A stretch of DNA of 9,115 nucleotides from an uncultured Paracoccaceae bacterium (GCA_938038825.1 CALHST010000170.1:1-9115); one strand, 5' to 3'; numbered from the stretch's first letter, positions 1-6,585 are shown. Translations and numbers: made by a program. Notes: a model not told the origin generated them from the letters alone.

Positions 1-420
1 AGCGTCCCCACCTTTCACGTGTTTGAAAAAGTCCAACAGGTCGGCCCGTTCCAGGTTTTCATGCGCATGGTGTGTTTGGCTGGATGTGACAACTGCCATC
101 ACGGCCCCTTGTGCCTTTAGCGCAGTCAGGACGTCGTGCACGGTATCCTTGATTGGAATTCCGTCCGCGAGATGCGCTTTTGCGGCGTCTTCCCAAACAT
201 GTTTGAAACGATCCAACGAAACTGTGCTTGGAAGATACTGCGTCAGCGCGGCTTGGGTGTGGTTCCAAGAACTGCCAACCAATGTTTCAAAGAACGACGC
301 GTCGCCGGCATGCCCAATCCCCAAGGCCTGCGTGGTGTCGCAGAAAGCGGCGCGATATACCCGTTCAGTATCCAGCAACAAGCCATCCATGTCGAAAAGA
401 AATGCGGATGGCTGTGCCAT
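1..420 (-). CDS. HAD-superfamily hydrolase, subfamily IA (phosphatase / beta-phosphoglucomutase-like), C-terminus cut off by window edge
   Basis: An open frame of 140 codons runs from an ATG at 418-420 to the left edge with no stop, so the gene is partial. The protein opens with the HAD motif I DMDGLLLDTE at residues 10-19, where Asp10 would be the phosphorylated nucleophile and Asp12 the general acid/base. Motif II is seen as VVTSS at 110-114 (Thr112). The stretch between them is mostly helical in character and fits the C1 cap of subfamily I, as in phosphoglycolate phosphatase and beta-phosphoglucomutase relatives. Motifs III and IV would lie outside the window. The family hydrolyses or transfers small phosphate esters in the cytoplasm; the substrate cannot be told from this part. 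An AAAGGGG-like ribosome site lies just upstream of the ATG. The gene follows dctD in the same direction after a 98 nt gap, so it may or may not be in the same transcript. Confidence 0.88.
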   Translation of the reverse strand, partial: MAQPSAFLFDMDGLLLDTERVYRAAFCDTTQALGIGHAGDASFFETLVGSSWNHTQAALTQYLPSTVSLDRFKHVWEDAAKAHLADGIPIKDTVHDVLTALKAQGAVMAVVTSSQTHHAHENLERADLLDFFKHVKGGDA

Positions 421-472
421 AACTAAGCCCCTTTCAGATTAGTGACGGGGTCTTTCACAGGGACGTCGCCGG

Positions 473-497
473 CACAACCGGTATTCCAACCGGTGTG
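473..497 (-). terminator. Possible weak hairpin between dctD and the HAD gene
   Basis: CACAACCGGT and ACCGGTGTG can pair with one bulged A around the 6-nt loop ATTCCA, starting 22 nt beyond the dctD stop. There is no T-run after it on the minus strand, so it is not a textbook intrinsic terminator. It could slow transcription or stabilise the dctD mRNA 3' end. The rest of the 98-nt gap shows nothing I recognise. Confidence 0.3.
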
Positions 498-518
498 ACG
501 GTCTGACATGTGATGTGA

Positions 519-1853
519 TTAAATGTAATCTGCCCTGACAAGGCTGTACTTCGCCATCTTTTCATTCAATGTCCGGCGCGGCAGGCACAATTCGTCCATC
601 ACCGACGCAATGGATCCTTTGTGACGCCGCATTGTGTTGTCGATTAGCATGCGTTCGAAGGCTTCGACATATTCTTTCAATGGCTTGCCTTCGGTTGTCA
701 TGACCGGCTGCATTTCTTCGTGATCCGACATCAACAACGACGCGATGGTGCCAGAGCCACGGCGTTCTTGCAGGACCGCGCGTTCTGCAATGTTGATCAG
801 TTGCCGCACATTGCCCGGCCATGGGGCCTGCAGCAATTGTGCTGCTTCCTGAGCAGACACTTTTGGCGACTCGCAGCCATACTCATCTGCAAATTGTTCA
901 CTCAGACGCGTAAACAGCGTCAGAATGTCTTCGCCGCGTTGGCGCAGTGGCGGGACCGTTATTTTCAAAGCCGCAAGGCGATAGAAAAGATCAGAGCGCA
1001 ACGCGTCTTCGCAGGTGCGCCCCTCGTCCTGCATATTACAGATCGCGACAATGCGCGTTTCTGCCGGAGCACCCTGATCGTTGATCACGCTCAGCAAGCG
1101 CGCTTGCAATGCTTCGCTCAGGCTTTCGATATCTTCCAGGACCAGCGTTCCGCCGCGCGCTTCTTCCATCGCAGGCAACTGGGCATCTTCTGGCAACATT
1201 GGACCAAACAGCCGTTTGGCCAAGGCGTCTTCTTCCAGTGCGGAACAGGATACCAAGACGAATTTCTTACCGGCCCGGGACCCCACCGCATGCAGCGCAT
1301 GTGCGACGAGGGTTTTGCCCGTTCCAGTTTCGCCTTCTATCAAGACGTGGCCATCTGCCTGACCCAGATCCAGAATGTCTTCGCGCAACCGTTCCATGAC
1401 AGGGGACTGACCGATCAGCTTTTTCATCAGCTGACCACCATCCGACAATTCACGCCGCAAGGCGCGGTTATCCATGGTCAAACGCCGTGCACCCGTGGCT
1501 TTTTTGGCCAGATCTGACATGCGGTCAGGGTTAAAGGGCTTTTCAAGAAAGTCGAAAGCCCCCACGCGCATGGCTTCAACCGCCATAGGCACATCGCCAT
1601 GCCCCGTTATCATGATCACAGGCAACGCACTGTCATTGCCCATCAGTTTTTTCAAAAACTGCATTCCGTCCATACCGGGCATCTTGATGTCCGAGATGAC
1701 AATGCCGGGATATTCCGGCCCCAAATTCTTGAGCGCATCTTCCGCGCTGGCAAATGTTTCCGTGTCATATCCGGACAACGCCAGCCATTGGCTGATGGAT
1801 TGCCGCATATCCCGTTCATCATCTACAATCGCAATTTTCATGGCTTGTGCCAT
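519..1853 (-). CDS. dctD: DctD-like two-component response regulator (receiver + AAA+ + Fis-type HTH) lacking the GAFTGA motif
   Basis: The product has 444 residues, the usual DctD length. An N-terminal receiver domain (about 5-125) has the acidic pair Asp11/Asp12, phospho-acceptor Asp55 in VISDIKMPG, Thr83 and Lys105. The central AAA+ domain (about 145-370) has Walker A GETGTGKT at 174-181, the LFYRL arginine region near 289-293 and WPGNVRQL at 345-352. The C-terminus (about 398-440) is a Fis-type helix-turn-helix. In sigma-54 activators the segment between LFG and GGTL carries GAFTGA, the loop that touches sigma-54. Here (residues 218-233) it is shorter and has no such motif. The Walker B acidic pair is Glu240-Asp241 rather than Asp-Glu. 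The start at 1853 is supported by GGAG at 1862-1865, 8 nt upstream and inside the end of dctB; Met5 is an alternative without that support. It is presumably phosphorylated by the adjacent DctB. The family controls C4-dicarboxylate uptake; the actual target here is unknown, and the missing loop questions sigma-54 dependence. Confidence 0.9.
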   Translation of the reverse strand: MAQAMKIAIVDDERDMRQSISQWLALSGYDTETFASAEDALKNLGPEYPGIVISDIKMPGMDGMQFLKKLMGNDSALPVIMITGHGDVPMAVEAMRVGAFDFLEKPFNPDRMSDLAKKATGARRLTMDNRALRRELSDGGQLMKKLIGQSPVMERLREDILDLGQADGHVLIEGETGTGKTLVAHALHAVGSRAGKKFVLVSCSALEEDALAKRLFGPMLPEDAQLPAMEEARGGTLVLEDIESLSEALQARLLSVINDQGAPAETRIVAICNMQDEGRTCEDALRSDLFYRLAALKITVPPLRQRGEDILTLFTRLSEQFADEYGCESPKVSAQEAAQLLQAPWPGNVRQLINIAERAVLQERRGSGTIASLLMSDHEEMQPVMTTEGKPLKEYVEAFERMLIDNTMRRHKGSIASVMDELCLPRRTLNEKMAKYSLVRADYI

Positions 1854-1858
1854 CTGAT

Positions 1859-3619
1859 TTACTCCGCTGCAGTTACGTCCGATGCCTCGGCTTCAAGGAT
1901 CGGCAATTGCATTTCAAAGACCGCACCACCGTCTTGGCCGTTGCGTGCCGTCAGTCGTCCACCTAGTTCGTTCACAATGCCCGACGAGATGGCAAGCCCC
2001 AATCCGACCCCATCGCCGGGCTGCTTGGTAGTATAAAACGGTTCGAACAGGGCATCTTTGTTTTCAATTCCGGGCCCATTGTCCCGGATGGTCACTGTGG
2101 CCGTTTCGCCAGCTGCCAGGATGATATCCACACGCGGAGCGCTCTCGGCTTTGGTGGCATCAATGGCATTGCGCAACAGGTTGATCATGACCTGTTCGAT
2201 ACGCATCCGATCCCCATGCACTTCGACCGGATGTTTGGGCAAATTCCGCGTGATCTGAACCTGACGTTGGCGCAGCTGCGGTTCCATCATGGCCAGCGAT
2301 GACGCCAGCGCATCCTGCATGTTTACAGGGCTCCAGTCGTCCTGACCTTTGCGCGCATAGGATTTTAACTGGCGCGTAATCGCCCCCATCCGTTCGATCA
2401 AATCATCAATCCGCCCAAAGGCCGACAGGGCCTCGTCCGGGCGGTTGCGGCGCATCAACAAACGTGCGCCCGCAAGATAGGTTTTCATCGCTGCCAAAGG
2501 TTGGTTCAGCTCGTGGCTGACGGCAGCAGACATCTCGCCCAAAGCGGCCAGTTTACTGGATTGTTCGAGCGTCTGTTCGGCCACTGCGAGGTTCTCTTGC
2601 ACCCGTTTACGTTCGGCAATTTCCTGCTGTAGCTGCGCGTTCAACTGGCGAAGCTCCGCCGACTCGCGCGCGAACAAAGCAACCCGCAGCGCAGAGCGTC
2701 GGTTCATTGCGTAAAACGCAAGCGCCAGAAGTATGGCGAATCCCATGATTTCAATCGCCAAAACGGCATTCACACGTTCCCGAATAGACGTATAGGTTGT
2801 AAACGAGGTCATGCTCCAGCCGTTGAACGGCACACGGGTGTCCAATTGCATCACACCTTCGCCTTGGATGTAGGCGTCCGGCGGCAAGGCGGTCCAATCA
2901 GCGGTAAAGCGGATCGCGCGTTCAATGGCGCTGCGCGGGGTTTCCAGGGCCAAGGCTTCGTCCACGGATTTGCCGCGCCAGCGGGGTTCCGTCGCCAGAA
3001 TAACCGCGCCTTGGCTGTCCGTGACCATCATCGCCTCGGAAATCCCGGCCCAAGCCCGTTCGAATTTACGCAAATCGACCTCGACCAGGATCACCCCCAG
3101 CACGTCACCGCCTGCGGTCACCCGGCGCGAGTAAAAGAACCCAAATCCACCGGCGTCCAAGGGTTGCGCGGTAAAATACGTCGCGGTTCCACGAAAGGCG
3201 TCCAGAAAATATGGTTCCGAGCCGTGCTGCTCACCGATGCGATTACGATCCGTTGCAGCAACAGAGCGCCCATCTGTGTCCAAAAGCATCAGCGACGCCG
3301 CACCGATTTCTTCAACAAACGAAATCAAACGCTGCGTGGACAAGGAATAGTCTTGCGAATTCAGCGCGCCAATCAACGTGGGGTCGCGGGCCAGCAATTG
3401 TGGAATGATTTGGTTCTGGCGCAGTTCGGACATCAGGTTGCCCGAGTTCAACGCCAATTGCAGCTCTGCTCCGTTGCGCGTCGTCTCGGTAAAGCGATCC
3501 GTGAGCAATCTGTTGGTGAACCAGACAACAAGCGTTGCAAGTGCCAATAGAAGACCCAGCGCGATGCGTATACGCCACGAAAAAGCGGACCCATGCGAGG
3601 ATTTGGCAACTGCTTTCAT
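1859..3619 (-). CDS. dctB: DctB-like membrane sensor histidine kinase (C4-dicarboxylate type)
   Basis: The product has 586 residues. A first membrane helix at about 17-36 and a second at about 286-304 enclose a periplasmic sensor of some 250 residues, the layout of DctB with its tandem PAS-like (dCache) ligand domain. A charged coiled coil (about 315-355) leads to the dimerisation/phospho-acceptor region, with His369 in AVSHELNQPLAA. The ATPase domain shows the N box NLLRNAIDA (480-488), G1 DNGPGI (513-518), F box FEPFYTT (525-531) and G2 GVGLGLAI (537-544), so it should be an active kinase. In known systems DctB senses succinate, fumarate or malate and phosphorylates DctD; the ligand here is inferred only from family. 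dctD starts 5 nt after this stop, so the two are almost certainly one transcript. The gene begins 36 nt after purQ, and I see no clear Shine-Dalgarno before the ATG. No alternative start near the N-terminus looks better. Confidence 0.9.
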   Translation of the reverse strand: MKAVAKSSHGSAFSWRIRIALGLLLALATLVVWFTNRLLTDRFTETTRNGAELQLALNSGNLMSELRQNQIIPQLLARDPTLIGALNSQDYSLSTQRLISFVEEIGAASLMLLDTDGRSVAATDRNRIGEQHGSEPYFLDAFRGTATYFTAQPLDAGGFGFFYSRRVTAGGDVLGVILVEVDLRKFERAWAGISEAMMVTDSQGAVILATEPRWRGKSVDEALALETPRSAIERAIRFTADWTALPPDAYIQGEGVMQLDTRVPFNGWSMTSFTTYTSIRERVNAVLAIEIMGFAILLALAFYAMNRRSALRVALFARESAELRQLNAQLQQEIAERKRVQENLAVAEQTLEQSSKLAALGEMSAAVSHELNQPLAAMKTYLAGARLLMRRNRPDEALSAFGRIDDLIERMGAITRQLKSYARKGQDDWSPVNMQDALASSLAMMEPQLRQRQVQITRNLPKHPVEVHGDRMRIEQVMINLLRNAIDATKAESAPRVDIILAAGETATVTIRDNGPGIENKDALFEPFYTTKQPGDGVGLGLAISSGIVNELGGRLTARNGQDGGAVFEMQLPILEAEASDVTAAE

Positions 3620-3655
3620 TGCGTCAGACTATGCGCAATGACGTTTTGTCACAAG

Positions 3656-4324
3656 TCACGCCGGCGTCATCGCGCCCATCAATGCGCGGAACAATGCCGT
3701 TCCGTCTGTTCCGCCATGTCCGACGTCGGCTGCGCGTTCGGGGTGTGGCATCATCCCAAGAACCCGGCGGTTTTCGGACAAGATCCCAGCAATATCCGCT
3801 TTGGCACCGTTTGGGTTTTCAGTGTAGGTAAAGGCAACCCGGTCTTCGCCCGATAAGCGCTTGATCGTCTCATCATCTGCGAAATAGTTGCCTTCGTGAT
3901 GGGCAATTGGGATCGAAAGCACGTCCCCTGCATTATAGCCTTCGGTAAAGGCGGACGCAGAGGTTTCGACTTTCAACGGGACATGTTTGCAGATGTATTT
4001 TAGCCCTGCATTGCGCAACAGCGCGCCGGGCAGCAACCCTGTTTCGGTCAGGATCTGAAAGCCATTGCAGATGCCAATGACATAGCCACCGCGATCTGCA
4101 TGGGATTTCAGTTCATGGGTGATCGGAGAGTTCGCCGCAATGGCCCCGCATCGCAGATAGTCGCCATAGGAAAAGCCACCGGGCACACCAACGATATCCA
4201 CACCGTCGGGCAGCTTTGTGTCTTTGTGCCAAACCATCTCGACATCCGCACCTGCTGCTTCAAAGGCAACGGCCAGGTCACGGTCGCAATTGGAACCCGG
4301 AAAAACGAGAACAGCCGCTTTCAT
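3656..4324 (-). CDS. purQ: Phosphoribosylformylglycinamidine synthase, glutaminase subunit PurQ
   Basis: The product has 222 residues, normal for the small stand-alone PurQ. It is a class I glutamine amidotransferase: it hydrolyses glutamine and passes ammonia to PurL, which with PurS makes FGAM from FGAR in step four of purine synthesis. Visible features are the N-terminal VLVFPGSNCDRD (5-16), the oxyanion segment GVPGGFSYGDYLR (46-58), the nucleophile Cys86 in GICNGFQ, and His194/Glu196 in MMPHPE completing the triad. The ATG at 4322-4324 overlaps the purS stop as ATGA, and the protein from this Met aligns with the family N-terminus. An upstream in-frame Met at 4381 would add 19 residues lying inside purS and is not credible. 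Tight coupling with purS fits subunits needed in fixed ratio. Confidence 0.96.
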   Translation of the reverse strand: MKAAVLVFPGSNCDRDLAVAFEAAGADVEMVWHKDTKLPDGVDIVGVPGGFSYGDYLRCGAIAANSPITHELKSHADRGGYVIGICNGFQILTETGLLPGALLRNAGLKYICKHVPLKVETSASAFTEGYNAGDVLSIPIAHHEGNYFADDETIKRLSGEDRVAFTYTENPNGAKADIAGILSENRRVLGMMPHPERAADVGHGGTDGTALFRALMGAMTPA

Positions 4325-4554
4325 GACAGCATTTCCACTTGGTAGCTTTCGATAACTGTGTTCGCCAGCAGCTTTTCGCACATCTGTGTGACATCAGCTT
4401 CGGACGCGTCCTCTGCAAGATCCAGCTCGATCACTTTGCCTTGGCGAACTCCGTTCACCCCGTCAAACCCAAGAGCCCCAAGCGCGTGACGCACGGCTTC
4501 TCCTTGTGGATCCAATACTCCGGTCTTGAGCATCACATGTACACGCGCTTTCAT
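4321..4554 (-). CDS. purS: Phosphoribosylformylglycinamidine synthase subunit PurS
   Basis: A 77-residue protein beginning MKARVHVMLKTGVLDPQG, followed by ALGFDGVNGVRQGK and ending with the IESYQVEML pattern. This is the usual size and sequence pattern of PurS, the small dimeric subunit that bridges PurQ and PurL and helps channel ammonia in the FGAM synthase complex. The ATG at 4552-4554 is chosen because GGGGAAG at 4560-4566 sits 5 nt upstream; an in-frame GTG one codon earlier would be too close to that site. The gene overlaps purQ by 4 nt. Its upstream neighbour on the same strand is not purC but a VPLPA-CTERM gene, 76 nt away, so purSQ may need its own promoter. Confidence 0.95.
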   Translation of the reverse strand: MKARVHVMLKTGVLDPQGEAVRHALGALGFDGVNGVRQGKVIELDLAEDASEADVTQMCEKLLANTVIESYQVEMLS

Positions 4555-4573
4555 CACAGCTTCCCCAGGTGGA

Positions 4574-4601
4574 TTAAGGTTTCGCCTTGCAGCTACCTTA
4601 A
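4574..4601. repeat. Inverted repeat TTAAGGT / ACCTTAA in the purS leader
   Basis: Seven bases, TTAAGGT (4574-4580), are repeated in perfect inverted form as ACCTTAA (4595-4601) with 14 nt between. It lies 20 nt upstream of the purS start, just before its ribosome site. It could be an operator, a leader hairpin or a weak end to the VPLPA-CTERM transcript. No T-run follows on the minus strand. A 7-bp repeat in AT-richer DNA may also be chance. Confidence 0.3.
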
Positions 4602-4630
4602 GCCGTGCCGAGGATCAACTTGGGAATCTG

Positions 4631-5242
4631 CTACGCACGCGGCTTTCGTCGGCCATGTATTCCAAGGCCCAAAACGGCACATAAAAGAAACAGACCACTT
4701 GCGGGCAGCGGAACAATCGTAACCGTCAAAGAAGAGAAATCGACGCCAAGCCCGTTGGACGTTTGACCATGCCCAGCAAAACTGCGCCCCTCGATCACGA
4801 CGTCCAAGATCCCGTCCAAGAAAAATTCAGGCGCTACAGGCATGCTGCGTGTATGAATTGACGCACGCCCAGAAATGGAAATCCCTTCCCACATGCTGGT
4901 ATCCTGCTGCACCCCGTCAAATGAAATATCAAGCGTGTCTTGACCGGGCATAAAGCTGTCATGGTCGAAAATGGCCAGCTCTAGCACCCCGTCTTCTTCA
5001 TACTCAAGCACCGGAACGACATGGGTAAAGGTCACAAAACCGCGCGAGCCGCGATCACTGCCTGAAAATACATTGAATGGGGGCGGATCCCCTGCGCGGC
5101 GACCAGAAAACAAGGACAAGCTGATCCCGGCATCAGGCCTGAAATCATTGTCCCCAAGTGTATGTGTAATTGTCGCAGCTTGTGCGCAGGCAGCAACAAC
5201 AGCCCCAAAACACACAACCGCAATAGCAAGTACCTGCCGCAT
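4631..5242 (-). CDS. Small exported protein with VPLPA-CTERM sorting signal, function unknown
   Basis: The product has 203 residues. Residues 1-22 form a signal peptide (one Arg, then a hydrophobic core, with a likely cut after AQA at 20-22). The segment VVAAC ending at Cys19 also fits a lipobox (VAAC), so lipoprotein processing is possible. The mature part (about 23-170) is rich in Asp, Gly, Ser and hydrophobic residues with no enzyme motif I recognise; it looks beta-rich. The C-terminus is the classic tripartite sorting tail: VPLPA at 177-181, a hydrophobic segment (about 182-195), then the basic end GRRKPRA. In Rhodobacterales such tails are recognised by a dedicated exosortase (XrtD type), linked with surface or exopolysaccharide functions. 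No exosortase is in this window. A GGGGG ribosome site sits 4 nt before the ATG. The gene lies between purC and purS in the same direction, beyond a hairpin after purC; a metabolic link to purines is unlikely. Confidence 0.87.
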   Translation of the reverse strand: MRQVLAIAVVCFGAVVAACAQAATITHTLGDNDFRPDAGISLSLFSGRRAGDPPPFNVFSGSDRGSRGFVTFTHVVPVLEYEEDGVLELAIFDHDSFMPGQDTLDISFDGVQQDTSMWEGISISGRASIHTRSMPVAPEFFLDGILDVVIEGRSFAGHGQTSNGLGVDFSSLTVTIVPLPASGLFLLCAVLGLGIHGRRKPRA

Positions 5243-5293
5243 CTGGCCCCCGTCGTAAAAATACGTCCGGTACCAATGCGCAGAATGGTTTAA

Positions 5294-5314
5294 GATCCGG
5301 CTAACAGCCGGATC
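5294..5314. terminator. Perfect 9-bp hairpin just after purC
   Basis: GATCCGGCT (5294-5302) and AGCCGGATC (5306-5314) pair perfectly around the loop AAC, beginning 5 nt beyond the purC stop. In the purC direction the stem is preceded by an A-run and followed only by TTAAACC. In the plus direction it is followed by CTTTTT, the better terminator form. It probably ends or reduces purC transcription before the VPLPA-CTERM gene, and could also stop plus-strand antisense transcripts from entering purC. Confidence 0.6.
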
Positions 5315-5319
5315 CTTTT

Positions 5320-6081
5320 TCAGTTGATCAGCGTCGGTTTGCTAAACTGTCCAGAGTTTTTGGGCATCACACCGAGGCGATTTGCCACTTCTGTGTAGGC
5401 ATCTGTCAGCGACCCAAGATCCCGTCTGAACACGTCTTTGTCCAGTTTTTCGCCTGTTTCGATGTCCCACAAACGGCAGCTGTCGGGGCTGATCTCGTCC
5501 GCGATGATCAAACGCATGAAGTCGCCGTCATAAATCCGGCCGATCTCGATCTTGAAATCCACCAATCGGATTCCAACGGCCAGCATCACACCTGACAAAA
5601 AGTCGTTCACACGCAAAGCAAGGCTGAGAATATCGTCCATGTCTTGCTGTGACGCCCATCCAAAGGCTGCGATATGTTCTTCTGTTACCAAGGGATCGCC
5701 CAAATCATCATTTTTCAGACAATATTCGACGATAGGACGCGGCAATTGCGTGCCTTCTTCGATCCCAAGGCGTTGCGTCATCGTGCCCGCAGCATAATTG
5801 CGAACGATCACTTCCAGCGGCACAATTTCGCAAGACTTCACCAACTGTTCCCGCATATTCAGACGTTTGATGAAATGCGTGGGAACACCAATCTGGTTCA
5901 GGCCCGTCATGAAAAACTCGCTTAGGCGGTTGTTCAGAACACCTTTTCCTTCGATGACGTCTTTCTTTTTCGCGTTAAACGCAGTGGCGTCGTCCTTGAA
6001 GTATTGCACGATGGTGCCCGGCTCTGGGCCTTCATACAGGATCTTTGCCTTACCTTCGTAGATCTTCTTGCGGCGTGCCAT
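5320..6081 (-). CDS. purC: Phosphoribosylaminoimidazole-succinocarboxamide synthase (SAICAR synthetase)
   Basis: The product has 253 residues, the standard bacterial PurC length. It joins CAIR and aspartate with ATP to give SAICAR in purine synthesis, in the cytoplasm. The N-terminal KIYEGKAKILY (6-16) is the glycine-rich ATP-binding start. IVPLEVIVRNYAAGT (86-100) matches SAICAR synthetase signature 1 closely, LVDFKIEIG (173-181) matches signature 2, and ADEISPDSCRLWD (194-206) is the conserved active-site stretch. The start at 6081 (MARRKKIYEG) is preferred because AAAGGA at 6087-6092 lies 5 nt upstream. The in-frame ATG two codons earlier overlaps that ribosome site. The gene diverges from the DUF1476 gene across 155 nt that must hold both promoters. 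Its usual partners purS and purQ lie downstream, separated by the VPLPA-CTERM gene. Confidence 0.96.
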   Translation of the reverse strand: MARRKKIYEGKAKILYEGPEPGTIVQYFKDDATAFNAKKKDVIEGKGVLNNRLSEFFMTGLNQIGVPTHFIKRLNMREQLVKSCEIVPLEVIVRNYAAGTMTQRLGIEEGTQLPRPIVEYCLKNDDLGDPLVTEEHIAAFGWASQQDMDDILSLALRVNDFLSGVMLAVGIRLVDFKIEIGRIYDGDFMRLIIADEISPDSCRLWDIETGEKLDKDVFRRDLGSLTDAYTEVANRLGVMPKNSGQFSKPTLIN

Positions 6082-6086
6082 CGGCA

Positions 6087-6092
6087 TCCTTT
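6087..6092 (-). promoter_or_regulatory. Ribosome binding site deciding the purC start
   Basis: AAAGGA on the minus strand lies 5 nt before the ATG at 6081. The other in-frame ATG (6085-6087) overlaps this site, which rules it out as the main start. Confidence 0.6.
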
Positions 6093-6171
6093 CACATCAA
6101 AACGCGGCGTAAATAAGCGCGTGGCGCTCTCTTACGGGAAGCCGTCAGGCCCCGCAAGCGTCCTTACCCTC

Positions 6172-6200
6172 TTGAACCCCGGCCTTATGCGCCGCATATT
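6172..6200 (+). promoter_or_regulatory. Candidate sigma-70 type promoter for the DUF1476 gene
   Basis: TTGAAC (6172-6177) and CATATT (6195-6200) are separated by 17 nt; each matches the -35/-10 consensus at four of six places. Transcription would start near 6207, about 30 nt before the gene. The purC promoter on the other strand must lie in the same 155-nt divergent region, but I could not pick one out confidently. Confidence 0.35.
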
Positions 6201-6236
6201 TCAACCAAATGAAAACAACCACCGCAGGAGAACCTA

Positions 6237-6554
6237 ATGAGTAGCTTTGACGACCGCGCAGATGCGTTTGAGAACAAGTTCGCGCATGACGCTGAAATGC
6301 AATTCAAGGCAGAGGCGCGTCGTAACAAATTGCTGGGTCTTTGGGCGGCAGAACTGCTGGGCAAAAGTGGCGATGACGCAGATGCTTACGCCAAAGAAGT
6401 GATCAAATCTGATTTTGAAGAAGCCGGGGATGAAGACGTGTACCGCAAAGTCTCGGGTGATCTTGGTGACAAGGCAGACGAGGCCACCATTCGCGGCAAA
6501 ATGACTGCGCTTATGGCAGAAGCGAAACACCAGATAATGACAGAAGCGTCCTGA
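6237..6554 (+). CDS. DUF1476 protein, zeta-type inhibitor of the F1Fo-ATP synthase
   Basis: The product has 105 residues, highly charged and helical, with the family core KFAHDAEMQFKAEARRNKLL at 14-33 followed by GLWAAELLG at 34-42. DUF1476 is an alphaproteobacterial family that includes the zeta subunit of the Paracoccus denitrificans ATP synthase. That protein uses its N-terminal segment to block ATP hydrolysis by F1 while allowing synthesis. The N-terminal region here (about 1-20) is intact, so an inhibitory role is plausible but inferred. It has no signal peptide and should be cytoplasmic, acting on F1 at the membrane. The start is firm: AGGAG at 6226-6230 with a 6-nt spacer. It diverges from purC and is followed by a strong hairpin, so it is probably a single-gene transcript. 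Not to be confused with AtpZ, an unrelated protein. Confidence 0.88.
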   Translation: MSSFDDRADAFENKFAHDAEMQFKAEARRNKLLGLWAAELLGKSGDDADAYAKEVIKSDFEEAGDEDVYRKVSGDLGDKADEATIRGKMTALMAEAKHQIMTEAS

Positions 6555-6585
6555 CCGCTTTGTAAAATTCTACGAAGTCTTTTTG

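Noticed and set aside
720..1517. Long plus-strand open frame (265 codons) opposite dctD
   Set aside because: It lies entirely antisense to dctD, whose domains are unmistakable. The translation is rich in Arg, Gln, Phe and His without any domain, as expected from the reverse strand of a GC-biased gene.
2846..3550. Plus-strand open frame (234 codons) opposite dctB
   Set aside because: It is antisense to the DctB sensor region, has no recognisable motif and no ribosome site of note.
4322..4381. Extended purQ start at 4381
   Set aside because: The added 19 residues lie inside purS and do not resemble PurQ; the ATGA overlap start at 4324 fits the family N-terminus.
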